Source: Plantago major (lineage: Eukaryota; Streptophyta; Magnoliopsida; Lamiales; Plantaginaceae). From it: a stretch of 64,000 nucleotides of DNA. Both the position numbers and the translations under genes were made by a program. The stretch covers positions 22,452,237 to 22,516,236 of the forward strand of contig CM048844.1 in NCBI GenBank assembly GCA_026545765.1. The letters are read 5' to 3'. Within the stretch, counting starts at the first letter, position 1. Each line of letters opens with the position of its first letter. Shown here one piece after another: positions 10,911-23,600 of this stretch. The notes under the pieces are model-generated. The model did no database searches, was not told the origin of the DNA, and saw only the letters and a list, made by a program, of their open reading frames with translations.

Positions 10911-11438
10911 TAAACCCTCAGAACCCTTTGCTCCAAAAATTACGTTTTTGCCCCTTAGGCTAAGATAAACAATTGGGAAAAAAAATCATTTTTGGTTATG
11001 ACAATTACTGTTTCAATACAAGTAAATTAACTATTCAACTTTGGTAACTTATGTTTTGTGTTGTTCAATTTTGGTCCTCCGTTAGTTAAACTTAACGAAA
11101 CCGTTAATTTTGACCGAATAAGTAACAATTAGCGTGAAGTAATCGATTTTCCGTCAAGTCGGCATGTGAACTACACGCGCTATTAATAAAATATTAATAA
11201 ATTTTAATTAAAAAATCAATTCATTTTTTAATTTAAGTTCAAAAGTAGGAAAACATCTAATACGATACCATTAACTTCCCGTATTTATTTCCACTTGACA
11301 AGTTAAAATGCTAAATCCTAGGGGTGAATGCGACCAGCGTAAATATTTTTTATTAAAAATTTAACCGACCCGTCTATGACGATTGACCAGATTGTAAATC
11401 GTGGTAGCGGAGTTCTTTTTATATATCAAGGTCGGGTG

Positions 11439-12447
11439 CAGGGGCGAAGCCAGGATTTGAAAGTGGGGGTGACGGAGTATTATAACACGACACAATATGT
11501 AATTTTTTTTGAGTCGGGTTATGACGGGTCGGGTCAATTTTTTTACACTAAATTCATCATACATATTTAAGTATTAATATCTAAGTAAATTGAAAGGAAA
11601 GAAAGAACCACATCATGATAAAGGCAAACAGAAATGAACAAACGACCCAATTCTATGAAAATCGTACTCTACATCTCTTCATCTTCTTAAAATTATCAGT
11701 GATTGAATCAAAATCTTTTTTCAATATGCATTATCAAATTGCTCGACAAGAAGTCATCCTCCATTGAACTCCACAGTCTTATCTAATTTTCATGACTGAA
11801 AATGCACGTTGAGAACTTACTCCAAAAGTATAAAAACTACCTGTATAACCCTCTTAAATTAGTTAATTATTAAAATATCCTATTTAATCACAATGTCTTG
11901 GATGAGACGTGCATTAGTGGGAGACGGATTGATGTTCTTACGTATATGTATAATGTTTTATTAGTACGTATACATTTTATATCATTTTTTATGTATATGT
12001 ATATCACCGATATTTTTAGTAAAACCTCTAATGTTTTTGGATATAACTGTAATGTTTGTCCGTCTCTTTTAATCTCTCCATAAGGTCGTCTCTCAGGAGA
12101 CTTACGTTAAATTTATCAAATTTTTTAATTTTCTCAACTTATTTAATTACACAAAGTCTAATGAGAGGCGGTCTCTAGATAATTTATCTAGAGACGACCT
12201 ATATTTTTAGAAAAATGATCTATGTTGGTAACGAAATCAATTTCTTTTGTAATATAACAAACATCAATGTTGATAACATAGACGTTTTGATTAATAACAT
12301 CGATGATTTTGTTCATAACATAGGTCCGTCTCTAGATAAATCAGGAGACTTGCTCATTTAATTATAAAGCCGACTAACTAAATGTACCAACTAAAAATTT
12401 AAGGTGGTGGTGGTCGCCACCTCCCGTCACCCCTGTCTCCACCCCTG
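11439..12447. mobile_element. Non-autonomous hAT-type transposon, 1009 bp
   Basis: Bounded by a perfect 8-bp target duplication gtcgggtg (11431-11438 and 12448-12455). The terminal inverted repeats are CAGGGGCGAAGCCAGG on the left and, read inward from the right, CAGGGGTGGAGACAGG. The 8-bp duplication and CAGGGG ends are hAT features. No transposase frame is present. The interior contains inverted patches of the type gtctctagataa, possibly a second small element. Confidence 0.9.
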
Positions 12448-12951
12448 GTCGGGTGGTATTTAAGGCGGTTTGACGGATTTCAGTATGGAGAAATAAATGA
12501 ACATGTTAGAACAAAACTTATAAACTGATAAAGATCTGTGTAAATATAAAGTCAAGTTGTACACTAACACTACCACCAACCATTGGTCAAGATTTAATGC
12601 ATTAAAATATATATTTGTAATTCGAAATTCAAAAACAAACTTGAAGTAAGTGAGATTGACCACACTAGATAGACACCCGCACGAATCCAATATATAAACA
12701 AGATGATAACGTTCATAGGTACAAAATAAATTTATTGCACATGGAATCCTTGAAAGCTATCAAAATTTCCTGAACATGGTATGAAAATATGATGATCATT
12801 TATTTAACATTTAGTTTTAACAACAGAAAATATATTCACAATTCAAGTGTAACATTTCTTTTTGCTGATTACTGCAAGTCTGCAACATTATTATGGCGTA
12901 TGAAATTATGAATTTGGTGATCAATTACACAAAAAGAAGATAAGAGGGAAA

Positions 12952-15765
12952 CTAAACAGCAGCATCAGCAGCAGATGACACCATTTTGAGGACAGATACA
13001 GGATCTCCGACTTTGACGGTCTTGCCTTGTCCTCGGGTAAGAGAGTCGGTACATATCATATTCTGTCCGAAATATACCTGTAATTTCTAACATTCCATGT
13101 TCAGAACAAATCACCCATAGAGTGAAAAGGTTTTGAAGTGTGAGATTCTGGTTCTGAGTTTACCTTTCCCTTCTGATGTTTCTTGTTCGGCCGTAGAACT
13201 TGATCTGAGCGGTATTTCTCGAGAGCCCCGGCAACCTCTGTGCCTGCTTCTGCAGTCTCTTGATTAATTGACGGTATCTGAAATTATGTGTTCAGATTTC
13301 AGTGAGCATGAAAAAATTCCAAATGGCATCGTAACCAAAACGCCTCAGTTTGCAAGACAGAATCTTTATAGTTCACAATATATGAAGGTCATCGTGTATA
13401 TAATTCTAATGTCATGCTGATTGACCGAACCCGATGTGGCTCTTAATCCCGTGGCACGCGTATTTCAATTTGCAAGTAACTTGACTGCCAAAAAAAGGAG
13501 GAAAAGAAAAGGTATACTAACTGAACTGCAGAAAAGGTAATCTTGAAAAAGACGAGCTGCTCAATAGATCAAGCACATCAAAAGACTGCATCTATACACA
13601 AATTCTGATGGTTTCTTAACATCAATCCATTTTTCTCCAGTGGCAAGAAAGTTCTTTTTCTTCCTATTTTCAATATCAACATTTGTGCTAATAATAGATG
13701 CAATCTATTGAGGCCAACTGGATAAAGCATCCAAGTTATCAATATACGTATATAGCGCAAGACACAAAGTTTATAGTATAATGCACTGTTAAAAGATTTC
13801 TATCACTCGGTATAAGTTGAGAACATAGTTAGACGCCTTAGATGTGCCACATGCCAAGATTTTCATCTTTTACCTTGCAACGAGAGCAAAGCTTTACACC
13901 TTGGAACGTCAACTTGTTTATTTTCACCTCTGTCCACAAATCCTCAGAAAACGGTTCACATCCATCAACTAGTATGCTGCAAACGAGCAAAGTATTAATG
14001 CGTTAACTACATAGCTATGGCTGCGTGATTGATGGCATATGCCATGCACTTAGAGAGTCCACAAGTAATATATTCCATACATACATGCAACAAAGGTGGA
14101 TTCGTGTCCTATGTAACACTAAAAGAAACAAACCGGTAATAAAATTCCATCTCATCTAAAAGCTCGAACTTGTAGAGAGGTGTTGAATCTAGTCATTTAT
14201 ATTAATACTCCAATACTCCCCCGCACTCGTGACCGATTTCAACCTCTTTGGGGAGGCCTTTCGAGTGGAAATTTAATATGGGGCGGAGATTGTCTTCGTG
14301 GAGATTCGAACCCAGGTTGGACGTGAGCCAGAGGCTCTGATACCATAATAGAATTCCATCTCATCTAAAAGCTCGAACTTGTAAAGAGGTGTGGAATCTA
14401 GTCATTTATATTAATACTCCAATAACCGGTAGGTCTCACAATTCATATTCAGGATGACACATGTAGCTACGTACCTGATCTTAGCACTAGCAATTGAAAT
14501 TTTACGTATTTCAGTAAATAATACTAGTAATGAGACATGAAAAGATAAATACTTGGGTCTGAAACGGTTGATGGATATTGATTCCTTGAGATATTCATTG
14601 AAGGCGTTAATTGAACCCTGCAAAAGATAACACATATAAATAATACCAATACCACCTCTTCTCACGGCAAACAAGAATGGTAACTTCTCAACTTGACGAA
14701 CCTGAGATGCCAAGAGGAATGGAAATAGATCTGCAAACATAACTGTGTGTCCCTGTGCATAGTCAGGATCCACAGCCCTAACCTCAGATGCTTCATCAAA
14801 GAATGAAAAGTAAATGAAAATGGAGTACATCAAGTCCATCTTTATTAGACTTTTTTTTTCAATCCACCAAGCTTATGCAACCAACAAGGAACAAGCCACA
14901 GCAAAATGGAATAACCAAATTACACCCCTACGCATTTCTACTCACAACCAGTTGCACATGACTTATGAATAACACTTGAGAAGACTACCACGTATGACAT
15001 ACCATCATTAAAACGCACTAACCGACTTGGCTTCCCAATATAAGTAGAGAACCAATTCGCCGCATCATCTCCTTCATCCATTGCAGGACCAGACCACTCC
15101 CACACTGACACACCGTCGACTGTTTTAGGTGGTCTGGTCAAAGGAATGTTAAGAGCATCCATACCAGGAGCCTTTACAACTACAAAATGACACAAAAAAG
15201 CCACAGTTTTACTCATATTATGTCTTTTAACTGACTTATATCAAGAAGTTTGAGCTAAATTATCAATCTTGAAACCAAATTAGAACATAACGCAAAGTGT
15301 AGTATGTATGAACACTGATGAATACCCATGTATGAGTTGCTAGTTGGCTCCCATCCTTCAAGAAAAGCTTCATCTGGCAATTCTACAACAACAAGAGCAA
15401 GTTTGGGTATGACTCTTTGAGTGTATGCCCTGTTCTTTGAGTTCACAACAAGCCATTGCCGATCCCACTGAAATCCTACAGGCGCATCAAAGAGGGTGTT
15501 CCTCAGTAGACTAAAGTTGTTAATTTGAAAAATTATTGCTTCAGGTATGAATTTGGTTCACTAAAATCATTCGCATATAACTAATTTGTTGATACTGATT
15601 ACTGAGTAGATGAAAGTGATGATTAATTCTTGGATGGGCTTAGAAGTATGTACCAGTGGAAGTGACTGGAGCTTGAGGAACGGAAATTCCACGGCAAGAT
15701 TTGATTGGGTACACAAAAATTGACTTCACTGTGATGCTGCTGCTGCTGCTTCCGTCCGTTGCCAT
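12952..15765 (-). CDS. MOSC-domain protein (mARC-like molybdenum-cofactor family)
   Basis: Eight exons with GT/AG junctions keep one frame: 15765-15654, 15475-15326, 15179-15003, 14790-14702, 14617-14553, 13976-13874, 13277-13164, 13077-12952; 936 bp, 311 residues plus stop. The protein opens MATDGSSSSSITVKSIFVYP, then the MOSC N-terminal barrel (YPIKSCRG, WDRQWLVVN, YTQRV). The MOSC domain follows, with the conserved Cys segment KLCSRCK and the closing block VYFGQNMIC. Relatives bind molybdenum cofactor through the conserved cysteine and reduce N-hydroxylated compounds with cytochrome b5 partners; this substrate range is family knowledge, not shown here. Residue order matches Arabidopsis MOSC proteins closely. 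No targeting peptide is obvious. Intron 5 (13977-14552) carries a TRIM retroelement. Confidence 0.92.
14137..14424 (-). mobile_element. TRIM retrotransposon within intron 5 of the MOSC gene
   Basis: Two 79-bp terminal repeats (14137-14215 and 14346-14424) enclose 130 bp. On the minus strand the right repeat is directly followed by TGGTATCAGAGCC (14345-14333), an exact tRNA-Met primer site, and a purine tract GTGCGGGGGAG precedes the left repeat. A 5-bp target duplication accgg flanks it (14132-14136, 14425-14429). No coding capacity, as expected for a terminal-repeat retrotransposon in miniature. The inner part has a polymerase III B-box-like GGTTCGAATC. It lies in the same orientation as the host gene and clear of both splice sites. 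Confidence 0.93.
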
Positions 15766-15879
15766 ATTCGATACTTTTGCTGGATGTTTTCCTGAATGAG
15801 TATCGTCTTCTTCCTCTGTATTTGTTGGGGCAGCTGAGTAATTTGCTCAAACAGCTGGTGTGCTTGACTTCCCTTTTCA

Positions 15880-16770
15880 GAAGGTGTTATTCGGGCCGGA
15901 CCGCTCCAGCCCGCTCCATTTAAAGGGCGGGCCGGACCGGTTCATTCTTTTAGGCGGGGCAGGGCGGGCCGACTTTTTTGTCAAAATCAAGGCCCGGCAC
16001 GGCCCCCAGCCCACTCTATTCACGGGCTTCGCGGTCCTGTTCATGGGTCGGGCCGAGCAGCCCATCTTTTTTTTTCTTTGCAGGTGGTTTTATAAGAACT
16101 GATGACTGCTTTAAGCCTTTAACCGATGCAATTTTTAAGTCGGCCATGAATCTCAAGACTGCAATCAATCTGCACAAGATTAGGAAGTTTCCTTGAACAT
16201 ATGCATAAAGTACCTTCTAAATTTAATAACATAAAATTGGTTTCAAGAAGAAAATTTTATTAAAACTCATAATTTTATTAAACACATACACAATTACACA
16301 AACTAAGAAGCTGCCAAACACAAAATCCACCAAAACTCATAAATCATAATGCATTAATTCAAAAAAGGGTCGTCTTACAATCATTAATTCATGACCATTG
16401 TTAATTGTTATCAATCAGAATTCAAAAAAGGGAAAATGAAATAAAGAAAGAAAGAAGGAAGGAGGCACAAAGAAGAAAGAGAACAGGAGTCTGCTTGTGG
16501 AGATTGGGATTTGGGAAATTGAGAATGAAGAAGAGAAACCCAACTTTTGGACTTGTGGAGAGTTGGACTTTTCAATTGGACTTATGATATGAACTTTAAC
16601 AAAATAGACTATAAATTCAAAAATAACATTTAAACGGAACGGTCCTTACCGGGCTAAACGGATCGGGCCTTACCGATTCGCGGGCTTATCTGATCCCGGG
16701 CCAGTCATGCGGTTTTAATCGATTCTGGGCAGTGTGCTTTTAAGCGGGTCGGGCTGTTTTTATGACACCA
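15880..16770. mobile_element. Candidate DNA transposon with GC-rich subterminal repeats
   Basis: The left part is rich in gggccgg/gggcgggcc words; the right part (16640-16760) has matching gggcctt, cgggcc and gcgggtcgggc words in mostly inverted sense, around an AT-rich centre. Candidate ends are ggtgttattcgggcc and, inward from the right, ggtgtcataaaaacagccc. No target duplication could be fixed, so the boundaries are approximate. Confidence 0.4.
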
Positions 16771-18041
16771 AATAACTTCAGATTCTGGTTTTTACATACT
16801 CCGTTCCGTCAAAAGCTTTCGTTTGCTTGTTTGGTCAACAAAATAAGTAAATTTGAATTTTCTTTTTTCTAAATGACGTTGGAAACCGCAGCTACCCTTC
16901 GGGTGCGCACTGGATAAACCTCATGAACTCATGCAATAGACTGTAAACAATCCAAGCCGATTTAAATGGCAAACAAGTTGCGATGAATATTGAGTATTAC
17001 TTAAATAGAAAAATAATAAAGATTTAATAAAATATAATAGTAGATTGATAAAATGGAAAGTTGAATATTACTTAAATAGATAAATAATAAAAGATGAATA
17101 TTGGATTGGTAAATTCGTAAATATCATTAATTAAATGAACTATTAAAATTACAAATGGTAAGGTTGACTTTTTAGTTTTTGCACTATCCTGAAGTATTAC
17201 AAGGGCTACCGGCTCAAGTTATAAGCTACTTGAGTTCAGTTAAGCTAGGTCTCGAGTTCGAACCCTGTGAACGTAAAAAACACTGGGGGAATAGCACCCC
17301 CCAACCCCCAAAAAAAAAGAGTCCGACAGTGCTCGACTGAATAGGTCACATGTAGTGGATATATGTGGGAAAAAAATGAAGTATTACATGGACTTAAAGT
17401 GCACTCTAAAATTTTAGAGTCGTGAACTTTGACAACTTTAGCAGTATTAAAACTTAAAACCGTCACTTTACTACCACATCATCATTTCACTATGTTACAA
17501 CCAAACATAAAAACCTGATGCACCACTAAGTCGCCGGTGAAACGTGCATCACTTGTAAACAAAACGTTGGTAGGGATGATCGAAGCGTTTTACCCTAGAT
17601 TCGAACTTTGTTAGTTGGAATACCCCACATTAGAATCATGCAAACTACATATAAATTGGATAATTTTAAGATTACCCGGCTTAATATGATATCACAGTAA
17701 GTTCAAATTGATGGATGACCCGGTCGATGAAAATTCCAACTTATCTAAAGATGTCTATTATAATTCCACGGAATTCAATTTGACTAAAGATAACTATTAT
17801 AATTCCAAGTATAAGACCATCCTAGATGACACAGACCAAATTTTTTCTCAAGTCTCAACTGGAGATGGTGTTAATGAGGATTATCATACAACTGACATGT
17901 CAATTCTCAACACACAAATATCATCTTAATCCTGGAGAACAACGTTGTTCTGGTTTATGGAGCACACTGCAGAACCAATTAGCCTATCATCATCACCTAT
18001 TCACCTGTACCTTATCACAATTGTAAAAGCAAGCTACAATT
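16771..18041. other. Upstream region of the OTP84-like gene
   Basis: Apart from the SINE-like patch I see no gene. A 73-codon frame at 17708-17929 (two YYNS motifs, acidic) resembles no family I know and has no supporting signals. No convincing TATA box is seen close to the PPR start. Confidence 0.45.
17190..17310 (+). mobile_element. Possible tRNA-derived SINE fragment
   Basis: A B-box-like GAGTTCGAACCC (17254-17265) follows by about 50 bases an A-box-like gctaccggctcaag. Downstream is a C-rich tract and a short A-run (17309-17317). No full SINE body or target duplication is visible, so this is tentative. Confidence 0.3.
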
Positions 18042-20663
18042 GTGGATATACATAGTACACCATTAACATCAGCTACTCTACTCATGTCCTCTTTGACATG
18101 CACGCATCTCCCTGTTCCATTGCCAAACTCAACCCAACTCCAAAACGCTTCACAATCCCGCTCCAAGCAATCATGGGTCGAGACACTTCGTTCCCAGACC
18201 CGTTCAAACTCCTTCAACGAAGCCATTTCCACTTTTATCCAGATGCATTCCTCTGGCATTCAACCAGATAACTTTGCTTTTCCTGCTGTCTTGAAAGCAG
18301 TCACTGGAATCAAGAATTTCGATTTGGGGAAACAGATTCATGCCTCTATCGTCAAGCTTGGCTATGATTATGACTCTGTTACTGTTGCAAACACACTCTT
18401 GCACATGTACGGTCAGTGTGGTGACGATTCTGAGCATGTCTTCAGGGTGTTTGACAGAATGCCTGAAAGAGACCAAGTTTCTTGGAACTCGATGATTAAT
18501 GGTTTGTGTAAGTTTGGGGAGTGGGAGTTGGCTTTGGGGGCTTTCAGGCTTATGGGTTTGGATGGGGTCGAGCCGAATTCGTTTACGCTGGTTAGTGTGG
18601 TGAATGCTTGTGGTAATTTGAGTAGGCGGGACGGTTTGAGACTTGGGAAGCAGGTTCATGGGTATAGTTTGAAGGTTGATGATAGTAAGAGTTTTACTAC
18701 CAATTCTTTGATGAAGATGTATGCAAAATTGGGGAGGGTAGATAATGCGAAGAGTGTGTTTAGGGTGTTAACTTGTCGGAATTTGATTTCGTGGAACACG
18801 GTTATTAGTTTGTTGTCCCAGAATGACCAGTTTCATGAGGCGTTGGAGTACTTTGCTTTGATGAAAGAAGAAGGTTTTGAGCCTGATGGAGTTACGATTG
18901 CGAGTGTGCTCCCTGCGTGTTCGAAGTTAGAGTTATTGGACCTTGGGAAAAGAATTCATGCGTATGTATTGAAGAAAGATGATTTGGTTAGTAACCCGTA
19001 TGTGGTTAGTTCTTTGGTAGACATGTATTGCAACTGTAAACAAGTTGTGTATGGGCGTACTGTTTTTGATGGTGCGGTAGATAGGAAAATTTCGCTCTAC
19101 AATGCTATGCTTGCTGGTTATACACAAAATGGGTTTTATGTGGAGGCATTGATGCTGTTTATGAAATTAATGATTGTCTCCGGTCTTTATCCGAATTCAA
19201 CCACATTGGCTAGTGTTTTGCCAGCATGCGTGCACAGTGAAGCTTTTGTAGATAAAGAGGTCATGCATGGATATGTTCTGAAGTTGGGTCTTGGTAGGGA
19301 AAGATACGTGCAAAATGCACTGATGGACATGTACTCTAGAATGGGGAAGCTCGATAGCACAAAGTATATTTTTGGTACTATGGAGGACAAAGATTTGGTG
19401 TCTTGGAATACATTGATAACCGGTTATGTGGTCTGTGGACGCCATGAACAAGCTCTTAGTTTGCTACGGGAAATGCAAATTACTGAAGAAAAAGATGAGG
19501 ATGATAACGTCAATCCCCCATTTCGACCCAATTCAATCACACTCATGACCATCCTTCCGGGCTGTGCTACCCTGGCAGCTTTAAGTAAAGGTAAAGAGCT
19601 CCATGCTTATGCTATTCGCAATGCACTTGAATACCATATAGCAGTTGGAAGTGCATTGGTGGATATGTATGCCAAATGTGGATGCTTAAATATGGCTAGA
19701 GGAGTTTTTGATAGAATGCCTACAAGAAATGTGATAACATGGAATGTTATGATCATGGCTTACGGGATACACGGGGAAGGAGAGGAAGCTATGGCACTAT
19801 TCAAGCGTATGGTTGCTCCAGGCGGAGAAGTGAAGCCTAACGGAGTTACGTTTATTTCAGTTTTTGTTGCGTGCAGTCATTCTGGTTTGGTAGATGAAGG
19901 CCAACAGTTATTCGACAGGATGAAAGTGGACTTTGGCCTTGAACGTAATGCTGATCACTATGCATGTGCAGTGGACTTGCTTGGTCGAGCTGGTCGGCTG
20001 GATAAAGCATATGAAATCATTAATAGCATGCCAGCTGGACTTGACAAGTTAGGGGCGTGGAGCACTTTGCTTGGGGCTTGCAGGATTCACAAAAATGTAC
20101 AACTTGGGGAAATTGCGGCTCATAATGTCCTACAATCTGAGCCAAATGTCGCTGGTCATTACGTTTTACTCTCCAATATCTATTCATCAGCTGGTCTTTG
20201 GGACAAAGCAAATGAGGTCCGTAAAAGGATGAAACTCATGGGAATAAAGAAAGAACCTGGGTGCAGTTGGATTGAGTTTGATGATGAGGTACATAAGTTT
20301 GTTGCTGGAGACACGTCGAACCCCCAAAGTAAGCAGGTCTATGAGTTTCTTAGTGATTTATACATTAGAATGAAAAAAGAAGGCTTTGTGCCAGACACAA
20401 CAGGTGTTCTTCACAATGTTGAAGAACATGAAAAGGAGAATTTACTTTGTGGACACAGTGAGCGGTTGGCAATAGCATTTGGTTTAATTAACAGTCCTCC
20501 GGGAACAGTTATTCGAGTGGCGAAGAATCTTAGAGTCTGTAATGACTGCCATTCAGCAACAAAATTCATTTCCAAGATTGTGGATAGGGAGATTGTTGTA
20601 AGGGATGTGAAAAGGTTCCATCATTTCAAGGATGGAGCTTGTTCCTGTGGAGATTATTGGTGA
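18042..20663 (+). CDS. OTP84: DYW-class PPR protein, OTP84-like plastid RNA-editing factor
   Basis: A single uninterrupted 873-residue frame from the ATG at 18042; a second ATG 14 codons on (18084) is possible. The Ser/Thr-rich first 45 residues suit an organelle transit peptide. The body holds PLS-type PPR repeats (for example DQVSWNSMINGLCKFGEWE, NVITWNVMIMAYGIHGEGE), then E and E+ motifs (EPGCSWIEFDDEVHKFVAGD) and a complete DYW domain: HSE of the cytidine-deaminase-like centre (CGHSERLAIAF), CNDCH zinc ligands, and the C-terminal CSCGDYW. Throughout, its order and wording follow Arabidopsis OTP84 (At3g57430), which edits chloroplast ndhB, ndhF and psbZ transcripts. Orthology is inferred from remembered sequence, so targets are unproven here. 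Lack of introns is normal for the family. Confidence 0.93.
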   Translation: MDIHSTPLTSATLLMSSLTCTHLPVPLPNSTQLQNASQSRSKQSWVETLRSQTRSNSFNEAISTFIQMHSSGIQPDNFAFPAVLKAVTGIKNFDLGKQIHASIVKLGYDYDSVTVANTLLHMYGQCGDDSEHVFRVFDRMPERDQVSWNSMINGLCKFGEWELALGAFRLMGLDGVEPNSFTLVSVVNACGNLSRRDGLRLGKQVHGYSLKVDDSKSFTTNSLMKMYAKLGRVDNAKSVFRVLTCRNLISWNTVISLLSQNDQFHEALEYFALMKEEGFEPDGVTIASVLPACSKLELLDLGKRIHAYVLKKDDLVSNPYVVSSLVDMYCNCKQVVYGRTVFDGAVDRKISLYNAMLAGYTQNGFYVEALMLFMKLMIVSGLYPNSTTLASVLPACVHSEAFVDKEVMHGYVLKLGLGRERYVQNALMDMYSRMGKLDSTKYIFGTMEDKDLVSWNTLITGYVVCGRHEQALSLLREMQITEEKDEDDNVNPPFRPNSITLMTILPGCATLAALSKGKELHAYAIRNALEYHIAVGSALVDMYAKCGCLNMARGVFDRMPTRNVITWNVMIMAYGIHGEGEEAMALFKRMVAPGGEVKPNGVTFISVFVACSHSGLVDEGQQLFDRMKVDFGLERNADHYACAVDLLGRAGRLDKAYEIINSMPAGLDKLGAWSTLLGACRIHKNVQLGEIAAHNVLQSEPNVAGHYVLLSNIYSSAGLWDKANEVRKRMKLMGIKKEPGCSWIEFDDEVHKFVAGDTSNPQSKQVYEFLSDLYIRMKKEGFVPDTTGVLHNVEEHEKENLLCGHSERLAIAFGLINSPPGTVIRVAKNLRVCNDCHSATKFISKIVDREIVVRDVKRFHHFKDGACSCGDYW

Positions 20664-23600
20664 TTTTTGTACAATAGTGAATAGAAGTACACTTATCAAA
20701 GCCGTTCAAGATCAGAAAGAAGTCGATAGACTCACTGATGTCATAGACGAGAGACAGAAAAAAGATAAGAGAAATGATGAATCGGAGAAGTCTTGCACAC
20801 AGAATCGTGTTGTAAAATCTGCCGTCCATTCCCCTAAGAAGAGAGAAGAGGAGGTCAGGAGACAGAAGAAAGATGAGCAATTTGTGTAGCATATATCCAA
20901 AGGAAAACATGATAGAAGAAGCTGTACATATCATTTTTGCCATTCTGTTCAATTCGATGATGGCATTGCCTGAACATAAACAATTGTATCAGATTATAGT
21001 CTTTTGTCTTTGTATTAGTGAAACTGTGAGACTGATATCCTTAATGAATTTACAGTCTGTTCCATGACAACATTGGTGATCAAAAGAGAAGAAAATGTGA
21101 TTGCCATTGCCAGTCCCTGATCAGGTCTTATTGAAGCATCTGATCACTCTACAGGTTTTCATTATCATTATATTGTCTCGTTTTTCTTTCTTGATCTGCA
21201 TATTGGTTCATAACTTCATATTAGCAAGGTAACATGTTCAACGATATATATGTCCATGCTCCGTTTACTGCTGTTCATGATAGGAAATGGAGCTTTAACT
21301 CCACCTGTGGCTGTCTTATAAACTTTAATTCTGACAAATTCTATCTAAGAACAGAACGATGGCTTCTGTACTTTCGATATATCAAATTCGAGTCTTGCTG
21401 TTTCCTGTATGTGAGTTTGTTTACTGAACGAGATTTCTTTTGTCTGTCTCCATGTATGCGTGCTTGATTGTGATTCTGCCTTGGCTTGTTCTGTACAGTT
21501 GCAGTAATAGTATAATCAGGATGTAGGACTAACAATCTCTGAACGGAACTTTGTACTTGTGTTTGAGTTTACTCGTTATTTCGTGTGACCATGTCTGAAG
21601 TACAGACATAGTCATAGATGGTTTAGTATCAGTCAGAGTATGCATGAATGAAATCCAGCTGTTTTTGCACTTTCATGTTGAAAAAACCAAACTCACAAGT
21701 CTTTATCTTTTGATCATTTCGTTAGTGCCTATTACAAACAAAATAAAGTAATCACTTACGATTTGTGTCCGAAAACTATCTAACCCAATTATCAATAAGT
21801 TAGGTGATAGTTGATAATTTAACCGATTAGACTGGTTGAATTTAATGGTATGTATTCAATAAACTGCATAATGTAACTTATCAAATCAACCAGTTAATCT
21901 TAAGACTGATTCTGATTACCTTTGATCAGATAATCTCATTTAACTTGTAAAACTAGCTGATAAACTCGCGTTATACATATTGTTGTGTAGTTGAAGGTTT
22001 CAGCGCAACATTGATTAATATTTTTGTCAATTTTTTTGGTTTTCCTAGTATGTCAAGAAACAGAGACAGCAAGATGTGATTATGTATTGTGCTATGACGT
22101 GGAGTTGCAATGCAAGTTTAAGGAGTGAATAATGAGCTGTATGTGTGGATATCAAAGTAGTACTAGTTTGGTTTTGTAAAAAAATGAAGTAATCATTTTC
22201 ACAAGACACGACACAGAATTAATTTAGTTGGATGAATGCCTGCTTAAGTTATTAACAATGTTTGTTTATTTTCATTCAATTCATCCTCTTGTCTTTATCC
22301 AATAGGCAATAGGTTTTGTAGGAATCACACGAGAAACATTTTCTTTATGTAAAGTCATTCTTTCTCAATTACTGTATGTCCGAGAGCTGTCGTTACTAAA
22401 GCACAAAAATTAAATAACCACATGGGGTTATTAAACCAACGATGAGAGTTATGTGTGTACATCGTTATAGGAGTTTTAAGATGGTCAAGTGATAAGTCGT
22501 ACACTATAAGCCATAAACTGCGTGACGAACATTTACAACTATAACATAAACTTCAATTGTGAACTCTGGCCAATTTACAGTAATCCGTTTCATATCCGAC
22601 AAATATTTTCTAAAATATTTTAATACAAACACATCTTATAGGGTAAATTGACTATCATGAGAAAATTCTCATAGGCCTGATCTATTTTGCCATCCCTATA
22701 TGCTGAATTTGGACAAAATTATTCCAATTTCCAAACCACCTTCCTTGCTATCAAATGATGGATTCCCCATCAAGATTTCAAGGAACCCCATGAAATCCCT
22801 ACTACCCTCTCGTGGGTGTTCAAAATGCCATTGTGAGACGGTACCCGAAAAAAGAAAGGAAAAAAAAAAAAGAAGTGTCCTATAATGTTCATCCGTGCAT
22901 GTATACCTGAGAAAGAACAGTTATGAGGGTACATAAGGATGGCTCATTCTCAATACTATAACATAAAAGGTGGGATTCGATGACTCACCATAAAATCCAT
23001 GTGAAATATACTTCTTCTTTTGTCCCACATAACTTTATTCAAATTGATTTTTCAGTCAGTTTTATACTCCGAATTATATGAAACAAATTTAATAACATAC
23101 TATTTAGTCTTAATACGGTGTACTAATCGGATTTACCTTTTTATTTTTAGTAAACACTGCATTGCATTGTTATGCATGTGAATATATTTGAGTTCCTGAT
23201 CCAGTTCAAGTGATTAAATCTGAGTCGGCACTCGGCAGATCCTCTTTACCTAAAGTGATTTTTCTCCTCTAATTGGAGACATTGGTGCACTTGATCAATT
23301 GTACTAGAGCGTATACAAATTCTAATGTATTGGACAACTTTTTAACCTCTACTTTAATTTCTGTGTGTCAAACTAAAGACCGCATCTTGGAAAGTTACAA
23401 GAGCAAGTGTAGATTTTTTCATAATTAACTGTAATCAAGTTACCCAAAGAAACCAGTAAAGAGATATAATTACAACGTGTCGGCAAATATTAATAAATTC
23501 TACTTCACCAATCAAGTACTTGAGTTACAACAACTTGCACGTTCAATTTTCATTTTTTATGATGGTCAAAAAATTGTTTGTGCTCATACAATTCAAGGTT

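Noticed and set aside
14230..14345. tRNA gene suggested by GGTTCGAATC and TGGTATCAGAGCC
   Set aside because: No cloverleaf; the second motif is the primer-binding site of the TRIM and the first lies in its interior.
18204..18659. 151-codon minus-strand frame
   Set aside because: Antisense shadow of the PPR gene; no motif.
20632..20889. Charged 85-codon frame at the end of the PPR gene
   Set aside because: Overlaps the DYW codons in another frame and continues into the 3'UTR; no sign of its own gene.
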